The notes under the pieces: generated by a model
Told to the model about the DNA's origin: nothing
Seen by the model: only the letters and a program-made list of their open reading frames with translations
Database searches by the model: none
Made by a program: the position numbers and the translations under genes
Assembly: GCA_002360535.1 (NCBI GenBank)
Contig: DEQR01000046.1
Coordinates: forward strand, 62,001-126,000
Direction of reading: 5' to 3'
Origin: Thiobacillus sp. UBA3361
GTDB lineage: Bacteria; Pseudomonadota; Gammaproteobacteria; Burkholderiales; Thiobacillaceae
DNA: 64,000 nucleotides
Shown: positions 50,579-59,160 of the stretch, piece by piece
Numbering within the stretch: the first letter of the stretch is position 1
Layout: each line of letters begins with the position of its first letter

Positions 50579-51337
50579 TCAAATCTCTTCAATGCGCTCC
50601 CCCAGGGCGGCCACGCCCGCGCGCAACTGCCGGAACGCCGCGTCCACCCGGTCGGGCGGCCCCTTGACCCCCAACTCGATCTCCCAGGGATCGGTGGTGC
50701 TGCGCCGGGCGTGGGGCAGGCTGAACACCCGCACGCCGGGATGGTCCGCCTCCACCCGCTCCATGAGGGGCGTCAGGGTGGCCTCGGCCAGGCCCAGGAC
50801 GCGCATCGCCTTTTCCGTCTGGGCCTGGGTGTGGAACAGGTGGGCGTAGCGCGTGTCCAGCACCCATTCGATCATGGGCCAGGCCATCACCGGGAAGCCG
50901 GGCACGAAATGGTGCCGGTGGATGCCGAAACCGGGGATACGGTTGTAGGGATTGGGGATGAGTTCGGCGCCCTCGGGAAATTCGCCCATGCGCAGCCGCT
51001 CGGGAGTGACCTCCAGGCCCACTTCGCGGGTGCGTTCGCCGATCAGCCGGGCGGCCTCGGGATGCAGCACCAGGGGCACACCCAGGGCGGCCGCGGCGGC
51101 CTGGCGGGTATGGTCGTCTGGGGTGGAGCCGATGCCGCCGGTGCAGAACACCACGTCGCTGCCGGAAAAACTGTGGCTCAGGGCCTCGGTGATGCGCCAG
51201 CGCTCGTCCCCCAGGTAGCTCACCCAGTCCAGACGCAGCCCGCGTTCGGCGAGCATCTCGCGCACCTTGGCGAAATGCTGGTCCTGATGCTTGCCGGACA
51301 GTATTTCGTCGCCGATGACCATCAACCCGAAGCCCAT
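50579..51337 (-). CDS. CinA-like molybdopterin-binding domain protein
   Basis: The 252-residue protein has a MoaB/MogA/CinA N-terminal fold: MGFGLMVIGDEILSGKHQDQH, VFCTGGIGSTPDDHTRQAAAAALGVPL and PNPYNRIPGFGIHRHHFVPGFP. It lacks the CinA C-terminal deamidase domain. Possible role in nucleotide or molybdopterin chemistry; not settled. Start ATG 51337 follows AAGGGGGATGCG. Confidence 0.9.
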   Translation of the reverse strand: MGFGLMVIGDEILSGKHQDQHFAKVREMLAERGLRLDWVSYLGDERWRITEALSHSFSGSDVVFCTGGIGSTPDDHTRQAAAAALGVPLVLHPEAARLIGERTREVGLEVTPERLRMGEFPEGAELIPNPYNRIPGFGIHRHHFVPGFPVMAWPMIEWVLDTRYAHLFHTQAQTEKAMRVLGLAEATLTPLMERVEADHPGVRVFSLPHARRSTTDPWEIELGVKGPPDRVDAAFRQLRAGVAALGERIEEI

Positions 51338-51459
51338 CGCATCCCCCTTCGCCGCCGTCGATTCCATCCGTTCCGCCGGGCCGTTGCCGGCGCCTCGGGC
51401 AGGCTGCCCTAGAATGGGCGGACCCGCCATGTGCCTGATTGTTCCCCCGGAGCCGACCC

Positions 51460-52134
51460 TTGGACAACCCCATCGACCTCTATTGCGAACGCACCGGGAC
51501 GGAGTTTTGGTCCGAACCGGTCAACGCCCTGACCAACCTGGCCTTCCTGGTGGCCGCCGGCCTCCTGCTGCGGGTCTGGCTGGCCGCCTATCGCGGCAGA
51601 ACTGCGGCCGGCTGGGACCGCCTGTTACTGGTCATCCTGGTGGCAGCCATCGGCCTGGGCAGCGGCCTGTTCCACACCTTCGCCCGGACCTGGGCGGCCA
51701 TGGCCGACGTGCTGCCCATCGCCCTGTTCATCAGCGTCTTCCTGCTGGTGAGCCTGAAACGGCTGGCGGGCTTGGGCTGGCCGGCCACCCTCGCCTGGTT
51801 CGCGGCCTACCACGGCGCCAATGTCCTGGCACAGCGGCACCTCGACCCGGCGCTGCTGAACGGCTCGGTGTTCTATCTGCCCAGCTTCGCGGCCCTGGCG
51901 TTGCTGGCCGCCTGGCTGGCCTGGCGCGGTCATGTCCGCAGCCGTCGGTTCACCGGTGCCGCCGTCCTGTTTCTCGTCTCCCTGGGTTTCCGCAGCGCGG
52001 ACATGGCCGTGTGCGCCGCCTGGCCCCTGGGTACGCATTTCCTGTGGCACCTGCTGAACGCCACCCTGCTCTGGCTGCTGGTGTGCGCCGTCATGGACAA
52101 CCCCGGCCCGGCTCAGTCCGCCAGGAACGGATAG
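51460..52134 (+). CDS. Ceramidase-family (CREST) membrane protein
   Basis: The 224-residue polytopic protein starts DNPIDLYCERTGTEFWSEPVNALTNLAFL and has about seven hydrophobic helices with the family metal motifs LGSGLFHTFARTWAAMADVLPI and GTHFLWHLLNATLLW. Family members hydrolyse ceramides or related lipids; bacterial substrates are usually unknown. No ATG fits: the TTG at 51460 is the best start, with CCGGAG eight bases upstream. Its 3' end overlaps the convergent ene-reductase gene by 22 bases. Confidence 0.85.
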   Translation: MDNPIDLYCERTGTEFWSEPVNALTNLAFLVAAGLLLRVWLAAYRGRTAAGWDRLLLVILVAAIGLGSGLFHTFARTWAAMADVLPIALFISVFLLVSLKRLAGLGWPATLAWFAAYHGANVLAQRHLDPALLNGSVFYLPSFAALALLAAWLAWRGHVRSRRFTGAAVLFLVSLGFRSADMAVCAAWPLGTHFLWHLLNATLLWLLVCAVMDNPGPAQSARNG

Positions 52135-53201
52135 TCCGTGTAGCCCCGCTCGTCGCCGCCGTAGAAGGTGGACGGGTCGGGGGCGTTGAGGGGCGCATCC
52201 AGGGCGAAGCGTCGCTCCAGGTCCGGGTTGGCGAGGTACAGCACGCCGAAGGCCACCAGGTCCGCCCGACCGGCGGCCAGGGCGGCGCTGGCGGTGGCCT
52301 TGTCGTAGCCGTGGTTGGTCATATAGACACCCTTCCAGATGTCGCGCAGCCGCCCCGGCTCGAACCAGGGGCCGGCCGCGCCGGGCGCGTCCTTGCCCAG
52401 TTCGGTGACGTGCAGGTAGGCGAGGTCGAGGGCGTTGAGCCGCTCCACCACCCGCCTGAAGGTGCCCTGCGGATCGCTGTCGCGCATGTCGTTGAAGGGC
52501 TGCACGGGCGACAGCCGCACCCCGACCCGCCTGGAGCCCCATACACCACAGACTGCCTCCATGACCTCCAGCGGCAGGCGCGACCGGTTGTCCACCCCGC
52601 CGCCGTAGTCGTCGTTGCGCAGATTGGTCCCGTCACGCAGGAATTCGTCCAGCAGATAACCGTTGGCCGCGTGCACTTCCACGCCGTCGAAGCCGGCCGC
52701 CAGGGCGTTCTTGGCCGCCACCCGGTAGCTCTCCACGATCTCGGGCAGTTCCTCCAAGGCCAGGGCGCGGGGCGTGACGAAGGGTTGCAGTCCCGAATAA
52801 GTCATGGCCACGCCCGCGGGGCGCACGGCGGAGGGGGCCACAGGCAGTTCCCCGGGCGGCAGCAGGCTGGGGTGGGAGATGCGGCCCACGTGCCAAAGCT
52901 GGCAGAAGATGCGCCCTCCCGCGTCATGCACCGCCTGCGTGACCCGTGACCAGCCCGCGACCTGGGCACCATTCCAGATACCCGGCGTGTGGGGATAGCC
53001 GACCGCCATGGGGGAGATGCAGGTGGCCTCGCTGATAATCAGACCGGCACCGGCACGCTGCCAGTAATAGAGCACGTTCAGGTCGCCCGGCACGCCATCC
53101 AGGCCGGCCCGGTTGCGGGTTAGGGGGGCCATGATCAGCCGGTTTTTCAGGGTGTAGGGCCCCAACTGCAACGGGGTGAAGAGATTCGTGGTTTCCGCCA
53201 T
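52113..53201 (-). CDS. Old Yellow Enzyme family ene-reductase (NemA-like)
   Basis: The 362-residue FMN enzyme has FTPLQLGPYTLKNRLIMAPLTRNRA, FCQLWHVGRISHPSLLP, VEVHAANGYLLDEFLRDGTNLRNDDYGG (substrate His/Asn) and GRADLVAFGVLYLANPDLERR. It reduces activated C=C bonds (N-ethylmaleimide, enones) with NADPH and often serves in electrophile detoxification. Start ATG 53201 follows GAAGGAGCGGCGAC. Overlaps the ceramidase-like gene tail to tail. Confidence 0.94.
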   Translation of the reverse strand: MAETTNLFTPLQLGPYTLKNRLIMAPLTRNRAGLDGVPGDLNVLYYWQRAGAGLIISEATCISPMAVGYPHTPGIWNGAQVAGWSRVTQAVHDAGGRIFCQLWHVGRISHPSLLPPGELPVAPSAVRPAGVAMTYSGLQPFVTPRALALEELPEIVESYRVAAKNALAAGFDGVEVHAANGYLLDEFLRDGTNLRNDDYGGGVDNRSRLPLEVMEAVCGVWGSRRVGVRLSPVQPFNDMRDSDPQGTFRRVVERLNALDLAYLHVTELGKDAPGAAGPWFEPGRLRDIWKGVYMTNHGYDKATASAALAAGRADLVAFGVLYLANPDLERRFALDAPLNAPDPSTFYGGDERGYTDYPFLAD

Positions 53202-53294
53202 GTCGCCGCTCCTTCCAGTCCATGCTTGGTGGGTGATGCCGCATGCGCTAGCCTAACGGTTAGCCGCTTCCCTCACCATCCCATCCTTCCCCCC

Positions 53295-53930
53295 ATGCCC
53301 GCCCCCGACGCCCTCCTGTTCCTGTCCAGCCACTGCCAGCACTGCCCGGCCGTCCTGAACAGCTTGGCGGAACTGGTCAAGCAGGGCGTCATCGGCCGCC
53401 TGGAGGTGGTGAACCTGGAGGCGCGGCCCGAGGCGGCGGAGGCTCACGGCATCCGCACGGTGCCCTGGGTACGCATCGGACCCTTCGAGTTGCACGGACT
53501 GCGCGGCCGGGAAGAACTGGCCGAGTGGGCCGGCCGTGCCGACCGGCCGGAGGGCATGGCGGACTATTTCCATGTGCTGCTCAGGGAAGGCCAGCTGCAG
53601 CGGGTGATCGACGCGGTACGGCAGGATCCCGCCCGCCTAGCGGACCTGCTACCCATTGTCGCCAACCCGGAGGCCAGCCTGAACGTGCGCATCGGCGCGG
53701 GCGCGGTACTGGAGACCTTCGCCGCCAATGACGCCCTGCGCGCCCTGGTCCCTGCCCTGGGCGAACTGTCCGCCGCGGAAGACGCACGGGTCCGGGCGGA
53801 TGCATGCCACTACCTGGCCCTCAGCGCCAGTCCGACGGCCACCCCCTATCTGCGCGAGCGGCTCAACGATACGCATCCGGAAGTGGCTGAGATCGCCGCC
53901 GAGGGGCTCGCCCGGATGACCCCCGCCTGA
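53295..53930 (+). CDS. Thioredoxin-fold / HEAT-repeat fusion protein
   Basis: The 211-residue protein has a small glutaredoxin-like domain (about 1-80) with CxxC in SSHCQHCPAVLNSL and the cis-Pro loop in IRTVPWVRIGPFELHG, followed by HEAT-like helical repeats (about 90-210: NPEASLNVRIGAGAVLETFA, EDARVRADACHYLALSASPTATPYLRERL). A redox switch on a protein-binding scaffold is plausible. No clear ribosome site precedes ATG 53295, so the start is uncertain; an earlier start at 53226 would add an unrelated leader. Confidence 0.8.
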   Translation: MPAPDALLFLSSHCQHCPAVLNSLAELVKQGVIGRLEVVNLEARPEAAEAHGIRTVPWVRIGPFELHGLRGREELAEWAGRADRPEGMADYFHVLLREGQLQRVIDAVRQDPARLADLLPIVANPEASLNVRIGAGAVLETFAANDALRALVPALGELSAAEDARVRADACHYLALSASPTATPYLRERLNDTHPEVAEIAAEGLARMTPA

Positions 53931-54023
53931 CCGGCCAGGGGGCGGAACTTTTCCCCTGCCGAGATACTGCGGCCGAGGCACTCTCAGCCGTCACAACTAA
54001 GAATTAACCTGAGCAAGATTTCT

Positions 54024-54039
54024 TAACCCGATCGGGTTA
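54024..54039. promoter_or_regulatory. Palindrome TAACCCGATCGGGTTA upstream of cytochrome operon
   Basis: A perfect 16-base palindrome about 100 bases upstream of the first cytochrome gene. It shares the core ACCCGATCGGGT with the 20-bp palindrome before dsrA. Confidence 0.65.
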
Positions 54040-54141
54040 TTAACCTATTTGTACTATGCATTGTTCTTGAGACTATTAGTATATTAGCGTTTGATGTATT
54101 TCCCATTCTGTTACCCTGCTATCAACCCTGAGGAAAACGTT

Positions 54142-54561
54142 ATGAAATTCATGCCCAGTCTGCTGAGTGCTTTCGCCCTGTCCATTGCCACCATTCCTGC
54201 CCAGTCAGCCGACATCGAAGCCGGCAAGGCAAAGGCCGGTTCCTGTGTCATCTGCCACGGAGATCAAGGCTTTGGCGGCATTTTCTATACCCTGCAACTG
54301 GCCGGCCGGAACGCCGACAAACTGACGGTCAAAACCAACAAGTACAAGACCGGCAAGGTACTGCATCCCATCATGAACCTGGCCACCATGAGCCTGACCG
54401 ACCAGGACATCGAAAACATTTCTGCCTACTACCAATCCATGGGCAAACCTGCCTTCGTGTTGCCCTTTGTGCAAATCAAGGGTGACGACGAAGCCACCAG
54501 CCACACAGCCCCGGCACCCGCGCCGGTCGCCGGCTGGAGCAACGTGGCTGCCTATAAGTAA
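54142..54561 (+). CDS. Periplasmic monoheme cytochrome c
   Basis: A 139-residue protein with signal peptide (MKFMPSLLSAFALSIATIPAQSA) and a class I cytochrome c with GSCVICHGDQGFGG and the distal Met in HPIMNLATMSL, then DIENISAYYQSM. The C-terminus is a Pro/Ala-rich tail (TAPAPAPVAGWSNVA). It may shuttle electrons in the periplasm. Start follows GAGGAAAACGTT. First gene of a four-gene cytochrome operon under a palindromic site. Confidence 0.93.
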   Translation: MKFMPSLLSAFALSIATIPAQSADIEAGKAKAGSCVICHGDQGFGGIFYTLQLAGRNADKLTVKTNKYKTGKVLHPIMNLATMSLTDQDIENISAYYQSMGKPAFVLPFVQIKGDDEATSHTAPAPAPVAGWSNVAAYK

Positions 54562-54588
54562 TCCGGGCGGAGCATCAAACCCCACACC

Positions 54589-55224
54589 ATGGAGCACCTG
54601 ATCCTGAGGCGGGAACGGGTTTTCGACCCCGTGCTCAGGATCATCCATGCCTGGAACGCCCTCTTGGTCATCCTGCTCTTGATCACCGCCCTCACGGCGG
54701 AACAACTGGAGTTCACCTGGCAGGCCGCGGCGCTGCGCCGCCTGCACCTGTGGCTGGGCTACCTGCTGTTCCTGGGGCTGGTGGCCCGCTTCATCTGGGG
54801 GCTGGCGGGGCCAGAACACGCGCGTTGGTCGGCGCTCTGGCATCCCCGTACCTGGCTGGAGGCCCTGCGCAGCCGCCGCTTTTTTGCCGCGAGCCGGACC
54901 TTCGGCCATCATCCCCTGGCCAGCGGCATCTATCTGCTGTTCTACACCGCGCTGGCCATGGCCGCCGCCACCGGCCTGGCCCTGGCGGCCATCGACCAGG
55001 GGCGGGGGCCGCTGTTCGTTCTGCTCGGCCACCACATGTATTACAAGCCGTGGGTGCGGACGCCCCACGAATGGCTGGAGCAGATCACCCTGGCTTTCCT
55101 GTTCGCCCACATGGCGGCCCTGATCCTGCACGAGAAGCGGCATCGGGTCCCCATCGCCCAAGGCATGGTGAGCGGCTACCAGTATCTGAAGGAGGAGAAC
55201 GTCAAAGATGCGGAATTGGATTGA
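54589..55224 (+). CDS. Membrane cytochrome b561-type protein (SHP/DHC partner)
   Basis: The 211-residue protein has four hydrophobic helices and His residues for heme b: LRIIHAWNALLVILLLITAL, LRRLHLWLGYLLFLGLVARF, LLFYTALAMAAATGLAL and TLAFLFAHMAALILHEKRH. It is the quinol-oxidising cytochrome b found with sphaeroides-heme-protein (SHP) and diheme cytochrome c genes. It overlaps the next gene by 17 bases. Confidence 0.9.
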   Translation: MEHLILRRERVFDPVLRIIHAWNALLVILLLITALTAEQLEFTWQAAALRRLHLWLGYLLFLGLVARFIWGLAGPEHARWSALWHPRTWLEALRSRRFFAASRTFGHHPLASGIYLLFYTALAMAAATGLALAAIDQGRGPLFVLLGHHMYYKPWVRTPHEWLEQITLAFLFAHMAALILHEKRHRVPIAQGMVSGYQYLKEENVKDAELD

Positions 55225-55624
55225 ACGGTCAAGCGTCCTGTTGGCGGCGCTCATGGCGCTCCCCGCCCTGGCGGACACCCCCGCTCAGATACTGGACAAC
55301 CTGACACGCGAGGCGCGCAGCCAGCAGGCATCCTTCAGCCCCTCGGCCGGTCGCGGCGAACAGTTTTATCAGGCCAAGCAGACCGGCGGCGGCGAGGCCG
55401 AGAGCTGCGCCGCCTGCCACACCCGCGACGCCAAGGCGGCCGGCCAACACGTCCGCACCCACAAGAACATCGAACCGCTGGCGCCGGTGGCCAACCGGGA
55501 GCGGTTTTCCGACCCGGCCAAGGTGGAGAAGTGGTTCCGGCGCAATTGCAAGGAGGTCCTGGGCCGTACCTGCACGCCCCAGGAAAAGGCCGACTTCGCG
55601 GCCTACGTGATCTCGATCAGGTGA
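55208..55624 (+). CDS. SHP-like DUF1924 cytochrome c
   Basis: A 138-residue exported protein (signal about 1-22, SVLLAALMALPALA) with one heme motif ESCAACHTRDAKAAGQH and a later Cys pair (RRNCKEVLGRTCTPQEKADF). This is the DUF1924 family, which includes the oxygen- and NO-binding sphaeroides heme protein. It overlaps the cytochrome b gene and is followed by a diheme cytochrome after seven bases, the known SHP operon order. Confidence 0.9.
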   Translation: MRNWIERSSVLLAALMALPALADTPAQILDNLTREARSQQASFSPSAGRGEQFYQAKQTGGGEAESCAACHTRDAKAAGQHVRTHKNIEPLAPVANRERFSDPAKVEKWFRRNCKEVLGRTCTPQEKADFAAYVISIR

Positions 55625-55631
55625 GGCGGAC

Positions 55632-56150
55632 ATGGGCGTGACGTGGAAAAATTCGGGCATCCTGATCCTGGGCCTGATCCTGGCCATCTTCTGGATCGCC
55701 GCCGGCCAGGCCGACGACATCGGTTCGCTGCCCATGCCCAGGGACAAGCTTTATGTGGAGGAATGCGGCGCCTGCCACACCGCCTATGCGCCGGGCTTCC
55801 TGCCCGCCCGTTCCTGGGTGCGGATGATGGGTGAACTGGAGCGCCATTTCGGCGAGGACGCCAGCCTCGACGAGCCCCAGAGCCTGGCCATCCAGCGTTA
55901 TCTCACCGACCTCGCCGCCGATTCCCAGAACGGTACCCCGTTCATGCGCCGCCTGGCCGCCTCCGTGCCCGCGCGGGCCGCGCCGCAGCGTATCACCGAG
56001 ACCTGGTTCTTCGCCTACATGCACGACGAGGTGCCCGCCTCGTTCTGGACGCGCAAGAAGATCGGCACCAAGGCCAACTGCATCGCTTGTCACCCGCGCG
56101 CCAACGCGGGCAGCTATGCGGAGCGCGAGGTCAGCATCCCGCCGCCCTAG
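55632..56150 (+). CDS. Diheme cytochrome c (DHC-like)
   Basis: A 172-residue protein with an uncleaved or cleaved N-terminal hydrophobic segment (GILILGLILAIFWIAAGQADD) and two heme motifs, CGACH (about 48) and CIACH (about 154). It matches DHC, the electron donor to SHP, between cytochrome b and SHP. Last gene of the rightward operon; convergent with the zinc-ribbon gene. Confidence 0.92.
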   Translation: MGVTWKNSGILILGLILAIFWIAAGQADDIGSLPMPRDKLYVEECGACHTAYAPGFLPARSWVRMMGELERHFGEDASLDEPQSLAIQRYLTDLAADSQNGTPFMRRLAASVPARAAPQRITETWFFAYMHDEVPASFWTRKKIGTKANCIACHPRANAGSYAEREVSIPPP

Positions 56151-56166
56151 CCGTTACCGTCCAGGT

Positions 56167-56547
56167 TCAGGGTTTGAAGAGGTCTTCCAGCTTGTCGCGG
56201 GCGGCGTCCGTCGCCTCGTCACTGCCGCCATCGCTCCTGCCACTGCCGAACAGGTCATCCAGGGCCGCTCTGGCTGTCGCGCCCTGGCCTGCGCCCTTGA
56301 CCGGCGCGAGGTTTACGCGGGGCTGGAACCAATCGCAGAAATTGGCCCGGATCTTGTCCTGCACGGGTTCGGCGACGGGCTCCCGGCATTGCTTGGCCTT
56401 GCCCGTGTCGTAGTGCCGGCACATGCGGCAGACGTGCAATTGCGCGTGGCAGGCCGGACACTCGTCGAGCCGGCCGAGGGGCAGGGGCTGATCCACCAGC
56501 GCCTCGCCACAGCGCCAACAGTGCAGGGTATCGTCCGACACCGCCAT
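56167..56547 (-). CDS. Zinc-ribbon hypothetical protein
   Basis: A 126-residue soluble protein with CWRCGEAL, CPACHAQLHVCRMCRHY and QCREP, giving two potential zinc sites in the first 55 residues, then a disordered acidic tail with two DDLFGSG/EDLFKP repeats. It starts one base after the transglycosylase stop, so it is co-translated with it. Family not recognised beyond the zinc ribbon. Confidence 0.82.
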   Translation of the reverse strand: MAVSDDTLHCWRCGEALVDQPLPLGRLDECPACHAQLHVCRMCRHYDTGKAKQCREPVAEPVQDKIRANFCDWFQPRVNLAPVKGAGQGATARAALDDLFGSGRSDGGSDEATDAARDKLEDLFKP

Positions 56548-56548
56548 G

Positions 56549-57838
56549 TCACATGTGACGGGCCGGCTCTGCCCCCTCGGCGGGCTGTGCGGCAGCGCCG
56601 GTCTTGATCACCCGGCCCTGGGACTGCATATGCTCCAGCAGGCGCGGCGAGGGATGGCCATCCGCCGGCAGATCGTTGCGTTGCTGGTAGGTCTGGATGG
56701 CCGCTCGCGTACGCGAGCCGAGCATGCCGTCCAGGGCACCGTCGTACAGGCCCTCGCGGCTCAGCACCAACTGGATTTCCAAGGCCTGGTCGCGACTCAG
56801 CCGGCGGTTGTCCATGCCCCGCCTGGTCTGCAGATCCGGCCCGCCCAGCAACCGGTCGGCGAGCAGACCCACGGCTAGGGCGTAATTCACCGAGCGGTTC
56901 CAAGTGAAGATGCGCAGGAAGTTGTCATAAACCAGGAAGGCCGGCCCGTCGTACCCCTGGGGCAGGAGGATGGCACCCTCCAGATCGCTGCGCGGCAGGG
57001 GCCGCCCGTCCGCACGCCGCACGCCCAGCGCTGCCCAATCCTTGACCGTCTTCCGGTTGTCCATGCGCGCCTCGCTCCAATCGAAACCGGCTGGCAGGCG
57101 CACCTCCCTGCCCCACATCTCGCCGTTTTTCCAGCCCAGGCTGGACAGGTAATTGGCGGCCGAGGCCAAGGCATCGGGCAGGCCGTTCCACAGATCCTTG
57201 CGACCGTCCCCATCCGCATCCACCGCATAGGCGCGGAAGGTGGAGGGCATGAACTGCATCTGGCCCATGGCCCCCGCCCAGGAGCCCTGCATGGCCTCCG
57301 CGCTGATGTGCCCGGCATCCAGGATGGCCAGGGCCTCGAGCAGTTCGTTGCGGAAAAACTCGCCGCGCCGCCCCTCGAAGGCCAGGGTGGCCAATGCGGC
57401 CAGAACGGGGTGATGGCCCATGGTGGCGCCATAGTTGGTCTCCAGCCCCCAGAAGGCCACCAGATACTGAGGCGGGATGCCGTATTCCGACTGGATGTCG
57501 CGCAGCAGGGCACGATGCGCCGCCAGCCTTTCACGGCCGGCGCGGATGCGCTTGTCATTGACCCTGCGGTCCAGGTAGTTAAGGAAGGTATCGACGAATT
57601 CCGGCTGGCGGCGGTCCAGTTCCACCACCCGCTCCACCGGCTGCAGGTCCTTGAGGGAGGTCTCCAGTGTGGCCTCGGAGATTCCCCGCGACAGGGCATC
57701 CTGCCGCAGATCGACCAGCCAGGACTGAAAATCCTCACCCGTCCCGGTGTCTGCCCAGACCGGGATGACGGCCAGCGCCAGTCCCGCCATCAGCCATCTG
57801 GCCAACGGCAATAAGCATTTTCTTGTGAAACCGGGCAT
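56549..57838 (-). CDS. MltB-type lytic murein transglycosylase with peptidoglycan-binding domain
   Basis: The 429-residue exported protein (signal about 1-30) cuts peptidoglycan with formation of anhydro ends. The catalytic Glu is in FWGLETNYGATMG, with EAMQGSWAGAMGQMQFMPSTF, typical of MltB. A C-terminal peptidoglycan-binding domain (about 345-405, LSRDQALEIQLVLSREGLYDGALDGMLGSRTRAAIQTYQQ) follows. Start ATG 57838. Confidence 0.95.
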   Translation of the reverse strand: MPGFTRKCLLPLARWLMAGLALAVIPVWADTGTGEDFQSWLVDLRQDALSRGISEATLETSLKDLQPVERVVELDRRQPEFVDTFLNYLDRRVNDKRIRAGRERLAAHRALLRDIQSEYGIPPQYLVAFWGLETNYGATMGHHPVLAALATLAFEGRRGEFFRNELLEALAILDAGHISAEAMQGSWAGAMGQMQFMPSTFRAYAVDADGDGRKDLWNGLPDALASAANYLSSLGWKNGEMWGREVRLPAGFDWSEARMDNRKTVKDWAALGVRRADGRPLPRSDLEGAILLPQGYDGPAFLVYDNFLRIFTWNRSVNYALAVGLLADRLLGGPDLQTRRGMDNRRLSRDQALEIQLVLSREGLYDGALDGMLGSRTRAAIQTYQQRNDLPADGHPSPRLLEHMQSQGRVIKTGAAAQPAEGAEPARHM

Positions 57839-57946
57839 TCTCGAATCGTCTCCTCTCTGTCTCTTCGGTTGGGTCCCTGCTTTGAGGCTAGCACAGGGTG
57901 CGGGCGCCTAGGAACCCGTTGTCGGCGCCTTCCGGCCCGCCACCTT

Positions 57947-58396
57947 TCAGGGCCGTGGCGCGGCGCGCAGCCAGAAGGTGACCGGCCCGTCGTTGACCAG
58001 CTCGACCCGCATGTGGGCGCCGAACTCCCCCGTGGCGACCCTGGGATGGTGCTGGCGGGCCAGGTCCACCAGATGCTCGAACAGTAGCCGGCCGGTCTCG
58101 GGCTCGGCCGCCGACGAGAAACTTGCGCGGGTGCCCTTGCCGGTGTCCGCCGCCAGGGTGAATTGGGAAACCAGCAGCAGGCCGCCACCCGTGTCGCGCA
58201 GGGAGCGGTTCATGCGCCCCTCCGGGTCGGGAAACACGCGATAGCCGAGGAGTTTCTCCAGCAGCCGGCCGGCCTGTTCCCGCCCATCCCCCTTCTCCAC
58301 CCCCACGAGCACCAGCAGGCCGGGGCCGATGGTCCCGGTTTCCCGATCATCGACGGTAACCCGCGCCCGCGCGACCCGTTGCAGCAATCCGATCAT
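57947..58396 (-). CDS. dtd: D-aminoacyl-tRNA deacylase
   Basis: The 149-residue enzyme removes D-amino acids from tRNA. Motifs SQFTLAADTGKGTRASF and the Gly-cisPro motif NDGPVTFWL are present. Start ATG 58396 (MIGLLQRVARARV) is used; an in-frame GTG lies at 58402. Cytoplasmic housekeeping gene. Confidence 0.96.
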   Translation of the reverse strand: MIGLLQRVARARVTVDDRETGTIGPGLLVLVGVEKGDGREQAGRLLEKLLGYRVFPDPEGRMNRSLRDTGGGLLLVSQFTLAADTGKGTRASFSSAAEPETGRLLFEHLVDLARQHHPRVATGEFGAHMRVELVNDGPVTFWLRAAPRP

Positions 58397-58444
58397 GATC
58401 ACCCAGAAAAGAGAATGCTCGTGGCGGATGCCGAGGCGCCGGCT

Positions 58445-58759
58445 TCAGGCTCCGGTGACGCCAGTGTGCACCGCTGCGATGGTATAGATCAGCCGCAGCC
58501 CGGCGGCGCCCACCCTGGCCAACAATGCCTCGATCCGCTCCGCATCGGCCAGGAACTCGATGGTTTCGGGCAACTCGCCGGCCAGTTCGAAGAAGCTGTC
58601 CTCGTGCAGCCCATGTCGCCCATAGCCGGCACTGGCGCGAAAGACGGTGCCGCCGGTGATGCCGGCTGCCTGTGCCTGCTCGAACAGCCAGTCATGAATA
58701 CGCTTGCCATCGTGACGCATGCCCTCGCGGACATAGAGGCGCAACAGCTGTTGTTCCAT
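58445..58759 (-). CDS. DUF190 family protein (CrcB-associated)
   Basis: The 104-residue ferredoxin-like-fold protein (QLLRLYVREGMRHDGKRIHDWL, GGTVFRASAGYGRHG, IEFLADAERIEALL) belongs to DUF190, often encoded next to CrcB fluoride channels. It lies two bases after crcB. The longer frame upstream is a shadow of crcB. Confidence 0.88.
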   Translation of the reverse strand: MEQQLLRLYVREGMRHDGKRIHDWLFEQAQAAGITGGTVFRASAGYGRHGLHEDSFFELAGELPETIEFLADAERIEALLARVGAAGLRLIYTIAAVHTGVTGA

Positions 58760-58761
58760 GG

Positions 58762-59160
58762 CTAACCCCGCAGCAGTCTGTAAGTGAGCACGCCCAGGCC
58801 GGTCATGGCCAGGGAACCGAAAAGATGCAGGCCCATGGCGGCAAGGCCGGCCAGATAACGGGCTCGGCTGAGGAGGGTGAAGACCTCGGCGGAAAAGGTG
58901 GAAAAGGTGGTCAGCCCACCCAGGAAGCCGGTGATGGCGAACAGCCGCCATTCCGGCGCGAGGCCGGGGTGGTAGGCAAAGAAGGACACCGCCAGGCCGA
59001 TGAGGTAGCCGCCGGCCAGGTTGGCCGACAGGGTGCCCATGGGGATGACCGGATGCAGGGCATTCAGCCAGGCACCCAGCCCCCAGCGCAGCCAGGCCCC
59101 CAGAGCGGCCCCGAGGCCGACCGCCGCCAGGGGCAGGATACCGGGCCCGACTTCCCTCAC
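58762..59160 (-). CDS. crcB: CrcB/FluC fluoride channel
   Basis: The 132-residue four-helix protein has GAALGAWLRWGLGAW, GTLSANLAGGYLIGLAV (the N-containing pore motif) and GFLGGLTTFSTFSAEV (the phenylalanine-box). It exports fluoride as a dual-topology dimer. The start is GTG at 59160, which overlaps the ModE-like stop (GTGA); no ATG fits. No fluoride riboswitch was seen, because the gene is embedded in an operon. Confidence 0.93.
   Translation of the reverse strand: MREVGPGILPLAAVGLGAALGAWLRWGLGAWLNALHPVIPMGTLSANLAGGYLIGLAVSFFAYHPGLAPEWRLFAITGFLGGLTTFSTFSAEVFTLLSRARYLAGLAAMGLHLFGSLAMTGLGVLTYRLLRG

Noticed and set aside
58762..59160. Fluoride riboswitch before crcB
   Set aside because: crcB overlaps the stop of the ModE-like gene, leaving no room for a leader, and no riboswitch core was recognised upstream of 59537.
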